Part shown: positions 45,004 to 54,253 of the stretch, piece after piece | Layout: each line of letters starts with the position of its first letter | Numbering within the stretch: the first letter of the stretch is position 1 | NCBI GenBank assembly: GCA_016705695.1 | Contig: JADJLA010000003.1 | Span: 124,001-188,000, forward strand | DNA: 64,000 nucleotides | Direction: 5' to 3' | Origin: Sphingobacteriaceae bacterium | GTDB lineage: Bacteria; Bacteroidota; Bacteroidia; B-17B0; Aurantibacillaceae | The notes under the pieces: model-generated | What the model was told of the DNA's origin: nothing | Seen by the model: only the letters and a program-made list of their open reading frames with translations | Database searches by the model: none | Position numbers and translations under genes: made by a program

Positions 45004-45337
45004 GTTTTGTTTTTGTATCCAGTAAATGTTTCATGGTATTCATAAATTCGTTGAATTCCTTGATCTTTTCTTTTGATTTGGATTTTCCTTCTTTGCTTAA
45101 GGAATAATATATTCTCAAACGTTTCCCAATATATTCAGTTTCGGTTATTACTAAGCCTTCTGCTTCTAAAGCATGTAAAGTAGGGTATAGTGCACCTTCA
45201 CGAATTTGAATTTTATCACTCGTAATTTCTTTTACGGTTTGCGTTATCTCATAACCGTACATACGTTTGTGTTCCGATAACATTTTTAAAATAATTGTTC
45301 GAAGTGTGCCCTTAATTAATTCTGATGAAAACAACAT
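44984..45337 (-). CDS. PadR-family transcriptional regulator
   Basis: A 117-residue winged-helix regulator started at the ATG at 45337, which gives MLFSSELIKGTLRTIILKML; an upstream start at 45355 adds six residues. Signatures are MYGYEITQTVKEIT, the recognition region REGALYPTLHALEAEGLV and YYSLSKEGK. PadR proteins act as dimeric repressors, often autoregulated and often encoded with a membrane effector, as here. A probable operator overlapping its promoter is described separately. Confidence 0.92.
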   Translation of the reverse strand: MLFSSELIKGTLRTIILKMLSEHKRMYGYEITQTVKEITSDKIQIREGALYPTLHALEAEGLVITETEYIGKRLRIYYSLSKEGKSKSKEKIKEFNEFMNTMKHLLDTKTKHALQFI

Positions 45338-45352
45338 GATATATATTTTATA

Positions 45353-45393
45353 CAAACATACATCAAAGTATGATACATCAAAGATTGATGTAT
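45353..45393 (-). promoter_or_regulatory. padR promoter with overlapping PadR operator
   Basis: Read on the minus strand: TTTG at 45382-45379, 18 bases, TATGTTTG at 45360-45353, then padR starts at 45337. Overlapping it are an inverted repeat ATACATCAA / TTGATGTAT (45373-45381 and 45385-45393) and a direct repeat ATACATCAAAG (45358-45368 and 45373-45383). The ATAC/GTAT palindromic words resemble PadR-type sites. Confidence 0.65.
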
Positions 45394-45459
45394 TGTTAAA
45401 TGTTCTATCTTATTGATAAATAGGGAATTATTTTTCTGGTTTTTATTTCCTCCCCCGTC

Positions 45460-45494
45460 TTTTGCTCCGCAAAATCCACCCCCTCAAGAGGGGG
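45460..45494. repeat. Intergenic hairpin pair
   Basis: TTTTGC-TCC-GCAAAA (45460-45474) followed by CCCCCTC-AA-GAGGGGG (45479-45494), near the uvrC stop. Neither is followed by a T-run on the minus strand, so they are more likely a repeat than a terminator. Confidence 0.5.
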
Positions 45495-45501
45495 ATGGCG
45501 C

Positions 45502-47301
45502 CTAGCGAAAATAATTATACACCAACTCCGCCTTTGCCTTTCCGATCACTTCCGTTAATTGTTCTAGCGTTGCTTCTTTGATGTTTTGCATCGAGCGTAA
45601 TTCCACTAAAAGTTTTTGAGCGGTTTTATCGCTGATGCCTTTTATTTCGCTGAGTTCTGATTTAAATGTTTCGCGGCTGCGTTTATTTCTATGGTGTGTT
45701 ATTCCAAAACGGTGGGCTTCATCGCGAATGTGCTGAATTACTTTTAAAGTTTCGCTTCGTTTATCTAAGTATAGTGGAATGGGATCTTCAGGAAAATAAA
45801 TTTCTTCTAAGCGTTTCGCAATGCCTATCACGGCAACTTTTCCTACAAGGTTTAATTTTTTCAAACTATTCATGGCAGCACTCAATTGCCCTTTGCCACC
45901 ATCAATTACAATTAATTGTGGCATTAGTTGGTTTTCTTCAATTACGCGTGAGTATCTTCTTAAAATAACTTCTTCCATGGTTGCAAAATCGTCAGGACCT
46001 TCCACCGTTTTTATATTAAAATGTCGGTATTCTTTTTTGGCTGGCTTACCATCTATAAAAACAGGCATCGCGCTTACGGCATGTTCTCCTTGGATATTAC
46101 TATTATCAAAGCCTTCAATTCGTCTTGGTTCTTCCGTTAATCGCAGATCTTTCATCATTTGCTGCATAATGCGGCTCACATGTCGTTCAGGATCGGTAAT
46201 GGCAATTTGTTTGTCTTGTTCTTGTTTGTATTCTTTACTATTTCTCCAACATAGGTCCAATAGTTTTTTCTTATCACCAATTTTAGGAATATAATACTCG
46301 CAATCAGGTAGTTTTATTTCAGGTTCAAATGGTAAAATGATCTCTTTGCTTTTTGAATTATATCTTCCGCGCAATTCTACCATGGCAAATACCAAAAGTT
46401 CTTCGTCGGTCTCTTCTAGTTTTTTACGCAGTTCAATAGTTTGACTTTGCACAATAGTTCCATTCACCACTTTAAAATAGGTAATGTATCCCGATTTTTC
46501 ATCACTCACAATATTAAATACATCGGTATCGGTAATAGTAGGATGCACAATGGTGGATTTACTCTGAAAAGCTTCCAGCATCTCTACGCGTTGTTTTAGT
46601 TCCTCTGCTTTTTCAAAGTCTAAACCTTCCGCCTTTTTTTTCATTTGAGAAGTAAGTTCCTTGATTGCAAAATGAATATCGCCCTTAATGATCTCGCGAA
46701 TTTCTTTCATATCTGCATTGTACTCTTCTTCTTTCTGAAATCCAACACAAGGTGCTTTGCAATGCCCAATGTGATATTCTAAACACGGACGAAATTTTCC
46801 TTTGTCAATATTTTCTTGCTTCAGATCGTAGCTGCAATTTCGTAAAGGAAAAGTTTCGCGAACAAAATCCAATAAATTGCGCATCACTTTTACATTGGCA
46901 TACGGACCAAAATATTCTGAGCCATCTTTTATTTTTTTGCGTGTATAAAATATGCGCGGAAAACGCTCGTTCTTAATAATGATCCAAGGATAGGTTTTAT
47001 CATCGCGTAAATTAACATTGTAACGCGGTTTTAAACTCTTAATTAAATTATTCTCCAACAATAAAGCATCCAATTCTGTTTCTACTTTAATGGTCTTGAT
47101 ATCTACTATCTTTTTAACCATTAATGTTAAACGGTTATTGCCATGTTCTTTGGTAAAATAACTACTTACCCTCTTTTTCAGGTTCTTAGCTTTTCCTACA
47201 TATAAAAGGTTGTTCTCCTTATCAAAATACTGGTATACACCCGGTGTTTCGGGCAGTACTTTAAGAGTGGTTAAAATATGGTCGGGAAAGGCAGGAATCA
47301 C
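45502..47301 (-). CDS. uvrC: Excinuclease ABC subunit C
   Basis: A 599-residue repair endonuclease that makes both incisions in nucleotide excision repair. The N-terminal GIY-YIG domain begins at about 16 (PGVYQYFDKENNLLYVGKAK). A UVR domain near 200-240 (KAEGLDFEKAEELKQRVEML) contacts UvrB. The C-terminal RNase-H-like domain is at about 370-540, with a PQLIVIDGGKGQL motif, and a helix-hairpin-helix (EIKGISDKTAQKLL) follows. Length and motifs are complete. Confidence 0.97.
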   Translation of the reverse strand: MIPAFPDHILTTLKVLPETPGVYQYFDKENNLLYVGKAKNLKKRVSSYFTKEHGNNRLTLMVKKIVDIKTIKVETELDALLLENNLIKSLKPRYNVNLRDDKTYPWIIIKNERFPRIFYTRKKIKDGSEYFGPYANVKVMRNLLDFVRETFPLRNCSYDLKQENIDKGKFRPCLEYHIGHCKAPCVGFQKEEEYNADMKEIREIIKGDIHFAIKELTSQMKKKAEGLDFEKAEELKQRVEMLEAFQSKSTIVHPTITDTDVFNIVSDEKSGYITYFKVVNGTIVQSQTIELRKKLEETDEELLVFAMVELRGRYNSKSKEIILPFEPEIKLPDCEYYIPKIGDKKKLLDLCWRNSKEYKQEQDKQIAITDPERHVSRIMQQMMKDLRLTEEPRRIEGFDNSNIQGEHAVSAMPVFIDGKPAKKEYRHFNIKTVEGPDDFATMEEVILRRYSRVIEENQLMPQLIVIDGGKGQLSAAMNSLKKLNLVGKVAVIGIAKRLEEIYFPEDPIPLYLDKRSETLKVIQHIRDEAHRFGITHHRNKRSRETFKSELSEIKGISDKTAQKLLVELRSMQNIKEATLEQLTEVIGKAKAELVYNYFR

Positions 47302-47361
47302 AGGTTAAAGTTATTAAATACTTTGCCAATTTTTGATATATTTACTACATAAATCAATCCC

Positions 47362-50163
47362 ATGAAAAAAGTTGTTGTTCTATTGCTGAGTTTGGTGTTT
47401 GTTGCCCAGGCTCAAAACCCCTTAAAACCAGAAGATAAATTGCCATTGAGCCCAAAAGTAAAAAAGGGAGTTCTTAAAAATGGCATGTCGTATTATATCG
47501 AAAAAAATACAAAACCTGAGAATAGAGCGGAGTTACGCTTAGCTGTTAATGCGGGGAGTACAATGGAAAACGATGATCAACAAGGTTTGGCTCATTTTGT
47601 GGAGCATATGGCTTTTAATGGATCAAAAAATTTCAAGAAAAATGATCTGGTAAATTATTTAGAAAGTATTGGAACAAAATTTGGTCCTGATTTGAATGCG
47701 TACACCAGTTTTGATGAAACGGTGTATATGTTACAGATCCCAACCGATAAAAAAGATATCGTCGACAAAGGTTTGTTGATCTTAAAGGATTGGTCGCATA
47801 ATTTAAGTTTTGATAGTGTTGAAATTGAAAAAGAACGTGGCGTTGTAATGGAAGAATGGCGTTTAGGCCAAGGAGCTATGGAGCGAATGAATCGTAAAAC
47901 CTGGCCAGTGATGTTCAAAGATTCACGTTATGCCGAGCGTTTACCAATTGGAAAACCGGAGATCTTAAAAAATTGTAAGCAAAGTTTATTAAAGCAATTT
48001 TATAAAGATTGGTATCGCACCGATCTTCAAGCCATAATTGTGGTTGGGGATATTAACGTAGAGGAAATGGAAAAAAAGATCATCGAAGTTTTTTCTGATA
48101 TTCCTGCTCCTGTAAATCCAAAACCAATTAAAGTATGGGAAGTTCCTGATCAAAAAGATTTTCGTGTAGCAGTGGCAAGTGATAAGGAATCTCCTTATAA
48201 TATGATCCAATTAGCATACATGCAAAAGGAAAATAATAATGTAACGAAAACTTATGCCGATTTTAAACAAACCATTATGCAGGAATTGTATAATGGAATG
48301 ATCAACGCGCGTTTAAGTGAGTTAACGAAGCAAGCAAGTCCGCCATTTATGTTTGGTTATACGGGGTATTTCTCAATGGTAAGAAGCAAGGCTAGCTATG
48401 GAAGTTTTGCTGTGACCAGTAACGGTAAAGAAGTGCTTGCCCTTAAAGCATTAATTACAGAGAACGAGCGTGTAAAACGTTTTGGTTTTAATCAGAGTGA
48501 ATTGGATCGCCAGAAAAAACAATTGATGACCAATATGGAAAATCAATTTAATGAGAAGGATAAAACCGAATCGAAGCAATTGGTAATGCAATACGTTTAT
48601 AATTTTTTAACCGGTGAAGCAGAACCGGGAGTTGAGAACAGATTTACATATTACAAAGATCTTGTTCCTCAAATAAAATTGGAAGACATCAATGCGTTAG
48701 CAAAAAAATGGATAGGTAATGGCGAAAATGCAGTTTCTATTATGATGTTGGCAGAGAATGAAACAAGTAAAAAGCCTTTGGAAGACGACATTAAAGCTGC
48801 GTTTAACGAAGCGCAAACGAACAAAGACATTAAAGCCTATGAAGACAAAGTGATCAACGAACCTTTGATCGCTAAAAAGCCTTCTCCGCAAAAAGTATTT
48901 AAAACAGCAGATAGAGGTTATGGAATTACAGAGTGGACATTAGGCAATGGCGTAAAAGTATTATTGAAACCAACTACATTTAAAAATGATGAGATCAATA
49001 TGCAAGCTTATAGTCCGGGTGGAACTTGTCAATATCCCGAAAAAGACGTTATTAATGCGGATTTCTCAAACTCTATACAAGACGAATCGGGTTATGGGAA
49101 ATTTGATGCAACAGCACTTGAGAAGTATTTGCAAGATAAAACGGCAAGATTGTATACAGGTGTTGGAACTTACGATGAGAGCTTGTTTGGTAACTCAAAT
49201 AAAAAAGACATTGAAACTTTATTACAATTGGTGAATTTGGTTTTTACCAAACCACGTAAAGATTCGATCGCATTTTTATCAGCCATTGAAAAACAAAAAG
49301 CATTTCTTCAAAACGCCGGTAGCGATCCCGATCAGGTATTTGGCGATTCTGTGCGTTACTTTATGAGCAGCTATCACTTCAGTGCAAAGCCAACAAGAGT
49401 AGAAGATCTAACAAAACTAAACCAAAAACGTTGTAACGATATTTTCAAGGAACGTTTTTTAGATCCAAGCGATTTCATGTTCATTTTTGTAGGAAGTTTT
49501 AATTTAGACGAAATAAAACCTTTGATAGAAACATATATTGGAGGCATCTCGGCGAGTACAAAGCATGAAGCCATAAAAGATATTGGCGCTAAAACACCAA
49601 AGGGAACTTATAATAAAGTTTATAAGAAAGGTAACGAACCAAGAAGCCGTGTGAATTTGTCGTGGACCAATGCGTTCGAATACAATCGTAAGAATAGATT
49701 TGAAGTATATGCTTTGATGAAATTATTGAACATCACTTTGCGTGAGAATTTGCGTGAAGATAAAGGTGGCGTGTATGGTGTTGGAATTTATCCTGCCATG
49801 AGTTATACACCAACCGCGGGATTAAAGATCACTTGTAGTTTTGCATGTGCGCCTGATAATGTTGAGAAATTAGTGAATGCAGCTAAAGAAGAAATTGCCA
49901 AGGTAAAAAAAGAGGGAGGCAGTGAAGAGAACTTGACAAAAGTGAAAGAGGGCTTTTTGAAAGAGCGTGAATTACAATTGAAAGAAAATAATTTCTGGAT
50001 GAGTTATATTATGAGCAGCGAAACAGCTGGTGAGAATTTAGCGGATATTGACAAGTACAACGATTGGGTAAAGGCTTTAAAGAAGGAAGATTTTAAAGCA
50101 TTTGCCAATAAGTATATTGTTGATGGTGAGTTAAAGCAGTTTGTTTTAAATCCTGAGAAATAA
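47362..50163 (+). CDS. M16-family zinc metallopeptidase (pitrilysin-like)
   Basis: A 933-residue exported protein with a signal peptide (1-17). The inverted zinc motif HFVEH (His78, Glu81, His82) and Glu158 in EKERGVVMEE are in the first half, and a second, inactive M16 half follows. The fused form resembles pitrilysin or Bacteroidota PqqL-like proteases that degrade peptides in the periplasm. The ATG at 47362 is clear. The next gene starts at its stop codon. Confidence 0.93.
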   Translation: MKKVVVLLLSLVFVAQAQNPLKPEDKLPLSPKVKKGVLKNGMSYYIEKNTKPENRAELRLAVNAGSTMENDDQQGLAHFVEHMAFNGSKNFKKNDLVNYLESIGTKFGPDLNAYTSFDETVYMLQIPTDKKDIVDKGLLILKDWSHNLSFDSVEIEKERGVVMEEWRLGQGAMERMNRKTWPVMFKDSRYAERLPIGKPEILKNCKQSLLKQFYKDWYRTDLQAIIVVGDINVEEMEKKIIEVFSDIPAPVNPKPIKVWEVPDQKDFRVAVASDKESPYNMIQLAYMQKENNNVTKTYADFKQTIMQELYNGMINARLSELTKQASPPFMFGYTGYFSMVRSKASYGSFAVTSNGKEVLALKALITENERVKRFGFNQSELDRQKKQLMTNMENQFNEKDKTESKQLVMQYVYNFLTGEAEPGVENRFTYYKDLVPQIKLEDINALAKKWIGNGENAVSIMMLAENETSKKPLEDDIKAAFNEAQTNKDIKAYEDKVINEPLIAKKPSPQKVFKTADRGYGITEWTLGNGVKVLLKPTTFKNDEINMQAYSPGGTCQYPEKDVINADFSNSIQDESGYGKFDATALEKYLQDKTARLYTGVGTYDESLFGNSNKKDIETLLQLVNLVFTKPRKDSIAFLSAIEKQKAFLQNAGSDPDQVFGDSVRYFMSSYHFSAKPTRVEDLTKLNQKRCNDIFKERFLDPSDFMFIFVGSFNLDEIKPLIETYIGGISASTKHEAIKDIGAKTPKGTYNKVYKKGNEPRSRVNLSWTNAFEYNRKNRFEVYALMKLLNITLRENLREDKGGVYGVGIYPAMSYTPTAGLKITCSFACAPDNVEKLVNAAKEEIAKVKKEGGSEENLTKVKEGFLKERELQLKENNFWMSYIMSSETAGENLADIDKYNDWVKALKKEDFKAFANKYIVDGELKQFVLNPEK

Positions 50164-51143
50164 TTCTGGACCGCGGCATAGTAAATAAGAAAGTTTTTGT
50201 TGCAGCACTCGATTGGGGTTTGGGTCATGCCACTCGTTGTGTGCCTATTATAAGAACGCTTTTATCTTCAGGAAATACCGTAATTCTTGGAACAACATCT
50301 TTAACCGAAAAGATCTTTAAAGAAGAATTTCCGGAATTAAAACATTTGCAATTACCGGAGTACGACATTTCTTATAGTTCAATTTTGCCCTTATGGTTAA
50401 AATTGGGAACCCAATATACAAAGGTTTTAAAAGCGATCAAGAGCGAACATGAGATCGTTGAGGAATATATTGCAGTTCATAATATCAATGTTGTAATTTC
50501 TGATAATCGATACGGGCTTTATTCAAAGAACGCCCATAGCATTATTGTTTGCCACCAATTAAGTTTAAAAACACCTTTTTTTCAAAAATGGTCTAACAGT
50601 ACACATGTTGAATTATTAAAAAAATTTAATGAGGTATGGGTTCCTGACTATGAGGAAAAAGATGCAAAACTCGCCGGAGAATTAAGTGAGAACGTATTTG
50701 GATTGAATTGCAAATACATCGGACCCTTAAGTCGTTTAGAAAAAAGGGAAGCCGAAATAAGATACGACTATCTGTTTTTATTATCTGGACCGGAGCCAAC
50801 GCAAACAGATCTTTTAAAAAGTGTGATCGATAAATTGAAAAGTTACAAGGGCAAGGCAGTGATCATTTCCAGCTCTTCTTTCAAAATTGATCTGCCGGCG
50901 AATATCATTCTTATTAAGTTGCCCAATGCAAATGAGCTTTCTCAACTTATAGCAGAATCAAAAACTATTGTTTGTAGAAGTGGTTACAGTACGTTGATGG
51001 ATATCTATCTTTTAGAAAAAAAGGAACTTATTCTTATTCCAACTCCCGGGCAAACCGAGCAAGAATATTTGGCGGAATATTGGAGTAAGAAATTTAAGAG
51101 TGTGCATTTAGCCGAAAGTCAATTAGGAAATCATTCATTTTGA
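50163..51143 (+). CDS. Glycosyltransferase (MurG/family-28-like), no standard start codon
   Basis: Coding sequence runs in one frame from at least 50184 and shows NKKVFVAALDWGLGHATRC, IISDNR-like VISDNRYGLYSK, KYIGPLSRLEK, LLSGPEPTQTD, CRSGYSTLMDIYLLEKK and PTPGQTEQEYLAEYWSKK. These fit the nucleotide-sugar glycosyltransferases found across Bacteroidota. The first ATG/GTG/TTG in frame (TTG 50220) would remove the WGLGH region start. Upstream candidates are only ATT (50163), CTG (50166) and ATA (50160, 50178). ATT overlaps the M16 stop as TAATT, parallel to TAATG couplings elsewhere here, so I place the start there. It may instead reflect a small indel. Confidence 0.72.
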   Translation: MLDRGIVNKKVFVAALDWGLGHATRCVPIIRTLLSSGNTVILGTTSLTEKIFKEEFPELKHLQLPEYDISYSSILPLWLKLGTQYTKVLKAIKSEHEIVEEYIAVHNINVVISDNRYGLYSKNAHSIIVCHQLSLKTPFFQKWSNSTHVELLKKFNEVWVPDYEEKDAKLAGELSENVFGLNCKYIGPLSRLEKREAEIRYDYLFLLSGPEPTQTDLLKSVIDKLKSYKGKAVIISSSSFKIDLPANIILIKLPNANELSQLIAESKTIVCRSGYSTLMDIYLLEKKELILIPTPGQTEQEYLAEYWSKKFKSVHLAESQLGNHSF

Positions 51144-51171
51144 TTAAATGTAAATCACATTTTACTTAAAT

Positions 51172-51204
51172 AAAAAACCCCAACTGATAATTCAGTTGGG
51201 GTTC
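51172..51204 (-). terminator. Rho-independent terminator for the minus-strand cargo gene
   Basis: AACCCCAACTGA (51177-51188) pairs with TCAGTTGGGGTT (51193-51204). On the minus strand the stem is followed by a T-run (plus-strand A-run at 51171-51178). Confidence 0.88.
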
Positions 51205-51221
51205 TCAATAATTAAAATAAA

Positions 51222-52199
51222 TTATTTTGTGATCATGAGTTTTTCAGTGATAACCTTATTGCCAATGCGGCATCTTACAAAGTAAGTTCCTTCCGTTAAA
51301 GCACTAAGATCTAATTTTACAGTGGAGTAATTGCTTTCAATGCCTTCACGTGCAACCACTTTTCCAAGCACGTTTACTATTTCAATACTTCCTTTATTTG
51401 CATTTTTCGATTCAATGTAAACCACGCCATTGTTAGTTGGATTTGGATAAAGTTTAAATGAAGAAGAAAGATCATGCGAAATACTTCCGAACCCAGCTGT
51501 AGAGAATGTTGCAACTCCGTTTATCATAAGGGAATCAATTCGAAATGTTCCACCTGCCGCTTCCGAATTCCAGGCATAGATCCTTATTATATATGGACTA
51601 GATTGGTTTGTAAAATTTGGTCCTGAGAAATTAGCACCACATTGGTTGTTAGCAACTGACCCTGCTGCAGGACCTGAAGTGCTGTTCACATCATCAAACC
51701 AAAAAAAGGTATCACCACCTTGAATTGTAATTACCGTTGTGCTGGCCGCAGAATTTAAGGGTGTATAAGTAGCTGCAACATTAGCTGCGTAACTATCTTT
51801 ATTTGTTCTTACAGCAAAATGACGAATACCCGTAGTTGAACGGCTTGCACCAAACGTCATGTTGTTTAGAGTTACGCTATATCCTGCTTGAGGAGTAAGC
51901 GTAACTTCATAATATTTTGCAGGATCAATAGATCCCGTGAATGTTGTATTAACACTACTAGTTGCCCCAGTTCCCCAACCGGTAAATGAAAAATATGCTG
52001 CACCGGTAGAGTTTGTACCTGTTCCAACAGCGGCCCATGAATTTGTACTTACACCAGTTGCTACTTGAGCAGGTGTTGGATCAATAGGCCCCGAGCTGTT
52101 TGTAACGGCGGCAAATGTATATTTTAATCCAAAACTTTGAGCGTTTACTGATTTAACAGTTAAACAGATGATAAATAATGAAAGTAATTTTTTAACCAT
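51222..52199 (-). CDS. Secreted T9SS type A cargo, unknown function
   Basis: A 325-residue exported protein: signal peptide (1-20, ending VNAQS), a Ser/Thr/Gly-rich beta-sandwich region (about 25-230) with few charged residues, and a sorting domain (FKLYPNPTNNGVVYIE ... GTYFVRC ... KLMITK). I see no catalytic motif; it looks like an adhesin- or anchor-type extracellular protein. It has its own terminator. Confidence 0.75.
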   Translation of the reverse strand: MVKKLLSLFIICLTVKSVNAQSFGLKYTFAAVTNSSGPIDPTPAQVATGVSTNSWAAVGTGTNSTGAAYFSFTGWGTGATSSVNTTFTGSIDPAKYYEVTLTPQAGYSVTLNNMTFGASRSTTGIRHFAVRTNKDSYAANVAATYTPLNSAASTTVITIQGGDTFFWFDDVNSTSGPAAGSVANNQCGANFSGPNFTNQSSPYIIRIYAWNSEAAGGTFRIDSLMINGVATFSTAGFGSISHDLSSSFKLYPNPTNNGVVYIESKNANKGSIEIVNVLGKVVAREGIESNYSTVKLDLSALTEGTYFVRCRIGNKVITEKLMITK

Positions 52200-52259
52200 G
52201 ATAATTAGTTTTAATTTTATCCAAATTTACAATTAAACACCTATATTTCTATTACTAAA

Positions 52260-53285
52260 ATGTTAAGGTTATCCATAATTATCAGTGCTTTTCTCACAAT
52301 GTTTCAACAGGGCTATTCTCAAGCCTCAGAAACTAATGGTTTAGTTAAATGGATCACCATCAAAGAAGCACAGGAAAAGAACAAGCAATTTCAACGCCCA
52401 ATCCTTATTGATTTTTATACCGATTGGTGCGGCTGGTGTAAGCATATGATACGTACCACGTATTCTAACCCAGCTATTGCTGAGTATATAAATTCTAATT
52501 TTTATCCGGTAAAATTCAACGCAGAGGGTAAGGATACCATTGAGTTCAATGGTAAAGTATATAAACCTACTTCAAAGGAACCAAAAACGCCTCATGAATT
52601 TGCTCTCAAATTAATGGGTCAACAATTGAGTTATCCTACCACGGCATTCATCACCAATAATTACGAATATACTTTGTTGTCGCAAGGCTATCTTGAAGAA
52701 AAGAAAATAGAGCCTATTTTGGTTTTTATGGTGGAAAATGTATGGCGTAATACAGCCTACGAAGTATTTGGTGCCAACTTTGCTAAAACATTTTACGATA
52801 CTAATTTCAGAAAGAAACCTGTAAGGGTGTATACGTTCAAAGAGTTGGATAAATTGCAAAAGAAAAAGCCTAAAAAAGTTCTGGTAAATATCACAAGTAG
52901 TTTTTGTAATTCGTGTAAGGTAATGAGTAAAACAACCTTTATGGATAGCGCTATAGCAAAGATCATCAACGAAAAATATTATTTGGTAGAATTCAACGCT
53001 GAAACTAATGATACATTTGAGTTCAAAGGAGAGAAGTTCATTAAAAGTGTGATCAATAATTTTCCGTTACATTCACTTGCATTAAAAATATCCAATAATC
53101 GTTTTTCATTACCCGCTACTTGTGTATTAGATGAAAAGCTAAATACTATTGACGTATTTAATTTTTATTTTTCTCCCGAGCTCATTAAACCGGGCTTGAT
53201 ATTTTATGGGGAAGATCATTTTAAAACAAAAAAATGGCCCGAGTTCATTGCCGAGTATAACAAACCAAGTACTAAAAAGAAATAA
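52260..53285 (+). CDS. Protein with two thioredoxin-like domains
   Basis: A 341-residue exported protein (signal peptide about 1-20). The first thioredoxin-like domain has Cys57-Gly-Trp-Cys60 in DFYTDWCGWCKHM (DUF255/Thioredoxin_7 type). The second has Cys216-Asn-Ser-Cys219 in NITSSFCNSCKVM. Both pairs could be redox-active, in disulfide exchange in the periplasm. The stop overlaps the next gene's ATG as TAATG (53283-53287), so it is coupled to a membrane protein. Confidence 0.82.
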   Translation: MLRLSIIISAFLTMFQQGYSQASETNGLVKWITIKEAQEKNKQFQRPILIDFYTDWCGWCKHMIRTTYSNPAIAEYINSNFYPVKFNAEGKDTIEFNGKVYKPTSKEPKTPHEFALKLMGQQLSYPTTAFITNNYEYTLLSQGYLEEKKIEPILVFMVENVWRNTAYEVFGANFAKTFYDTNFRKKPVRVYTFKELDKLQKKKPKKVLVNITSSFCNSCKVMSKTTFMDSAIAKIINEKYYLVEFNAETNDTFEFKGEKFIKSVINNFPLHSLALKISNNRFSLPATCVLDEKLNTIDVFNFYFSPELIKPGLIFYGEDHFKTKKWPEFIAEYNKPSTKKK

Positions 53286-54253
53286 TGAATAGCTCTACTA
53301 TACATCATGTAAATACGAGCTTGATCATCATTAGTTGCATCATTGCATTTTTTGTGCCATTCGAACTTTTTCTTTTTTCGTACGGAGTTTTAGGACCATT
53401 ACATTACCTCACCGAGATCGGATGGCTACATAAAAAAAATTACTTCACAAAAGGAAAGTATGATTTTTTGGTTCTCACAGCAACGTGTATTGTTATGGTG
53501 TATTTCAACTTTAACCCAACCAAACATAGCATAGGCTATCTTCCCGATCTTATCGCTTTTGGTTTATTGTCTTCAATTGCGTTTGTTTTTATGAAAGATT
53601 GGTTGTACCGAGTGGCGGTGCTTATTTTGGCAGTGATCTCTATTAGTTACCTTAATGATGCGAATACTTATTTTACTTGGATCGCTATTTTTCTTCCAAC
53701 CATCATTCACGTTTTTATTTTTACTTGGATGTTCATGTTGTACGGAACATTAAAGGAACGTTCTTGGCCTGGCATTATTTCTATTATCACACTTATTGGA
53801 TGCGCAATAGTAATATTTGTTGTGCAACCTCAAGGTTTGTTTTACCAAGTGAGTGAGTTCTCGCAAAAAAGTTATGCGTTGTTTGCTGAGTTGAATGTAC
53901 GCTTGATACAATTCTTTCAAATGGGAGAGCTAGCAGGTGTGGAGCAGATCTATACAAGCAATGCAGGTTTTGTGATTATGCGCTTTATTGCGTTTGCATA
54001 CACGTATCATTATTTAAATTGGTTCTCGAAAACTTCGGTGATCAAATGGCATCAAGTTCCTAAAAAAACATTAATAGCAACCATTGTTGTATGGTTGCTA
54101 TCAGTTGCTTTGTATGCTTATGATTATAGTAAAGGATTAAAAGTACTGTTCTTCCTTTCGTTCCTGCATGTTTTCCTAGAATTCCCTTTAAATATTACTT
54201 CATTCAGGGGTATAGGAAAAGAATTATCTTCTTTAGGTAAAAGTAGAGCTTAG
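53285..54253 (+). CDS. Multi-spanning membrane protein of unknown function
   Basis: A 322-residue protein with about nine hydrophobic helices and little else. Conserved-looking histidines are seen in GPLHYLTEIGWLHKKN near the first helix and in YTYHYLNWFSKT near the end, which may be a metal site; the pattern is only faintly like Brp/Blh dioxygenases, a tentative comparison. It is translated with the double-thioredoxin gene. It ends convergently with the YqeY gene, with a four-base overlap. Confidence 0.6.
   Translation: MNSSTIHHVNTSLIIISCIIAFFVPFELFLFSYGVLGPLHYLTEIGWLHKKNYFTKGKYDFLVLTATCIVMVYFNFNPTKHSIGYLPDLIAFGLLSSIAFVFMKDWLYRVAVLILAVISISYLNDANTYFTWIAIFLPTIIHVFIFTWMFMLYGTLKERSWPGIISIITLIGCAIVIFVVQPQGLFYQVSEFSQKSYALFAELNVRLIQFFQMGELAGVEQIYTSNAGFVIMRFIAFAYTYHYLNWFSKTSVIKWHQVPKKTLIATIVVWLLSVALYAYDYSKGLKVLFFLSFLHVFLEFPLNITSFRGIGKELSSLGKSRA

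Noticed and set aside
45358..45383. Possible CRISPR-like direct repeats (ATACATCAAAG twice)
   Set aside because: Only two 11-base copies with a 4-base spacer; they fit a regulator operator.
45666..46976. Several plus-strand open frames antisense to uvrC
   Set aside because: They are frame shadows of a fully conserved gene.
50220..51143. Glycosyltransferase starting at TTG 50220
   Set aside because: It would remove the conserved segment that ends in DWGLGHATRC, so the true start lies upstream.
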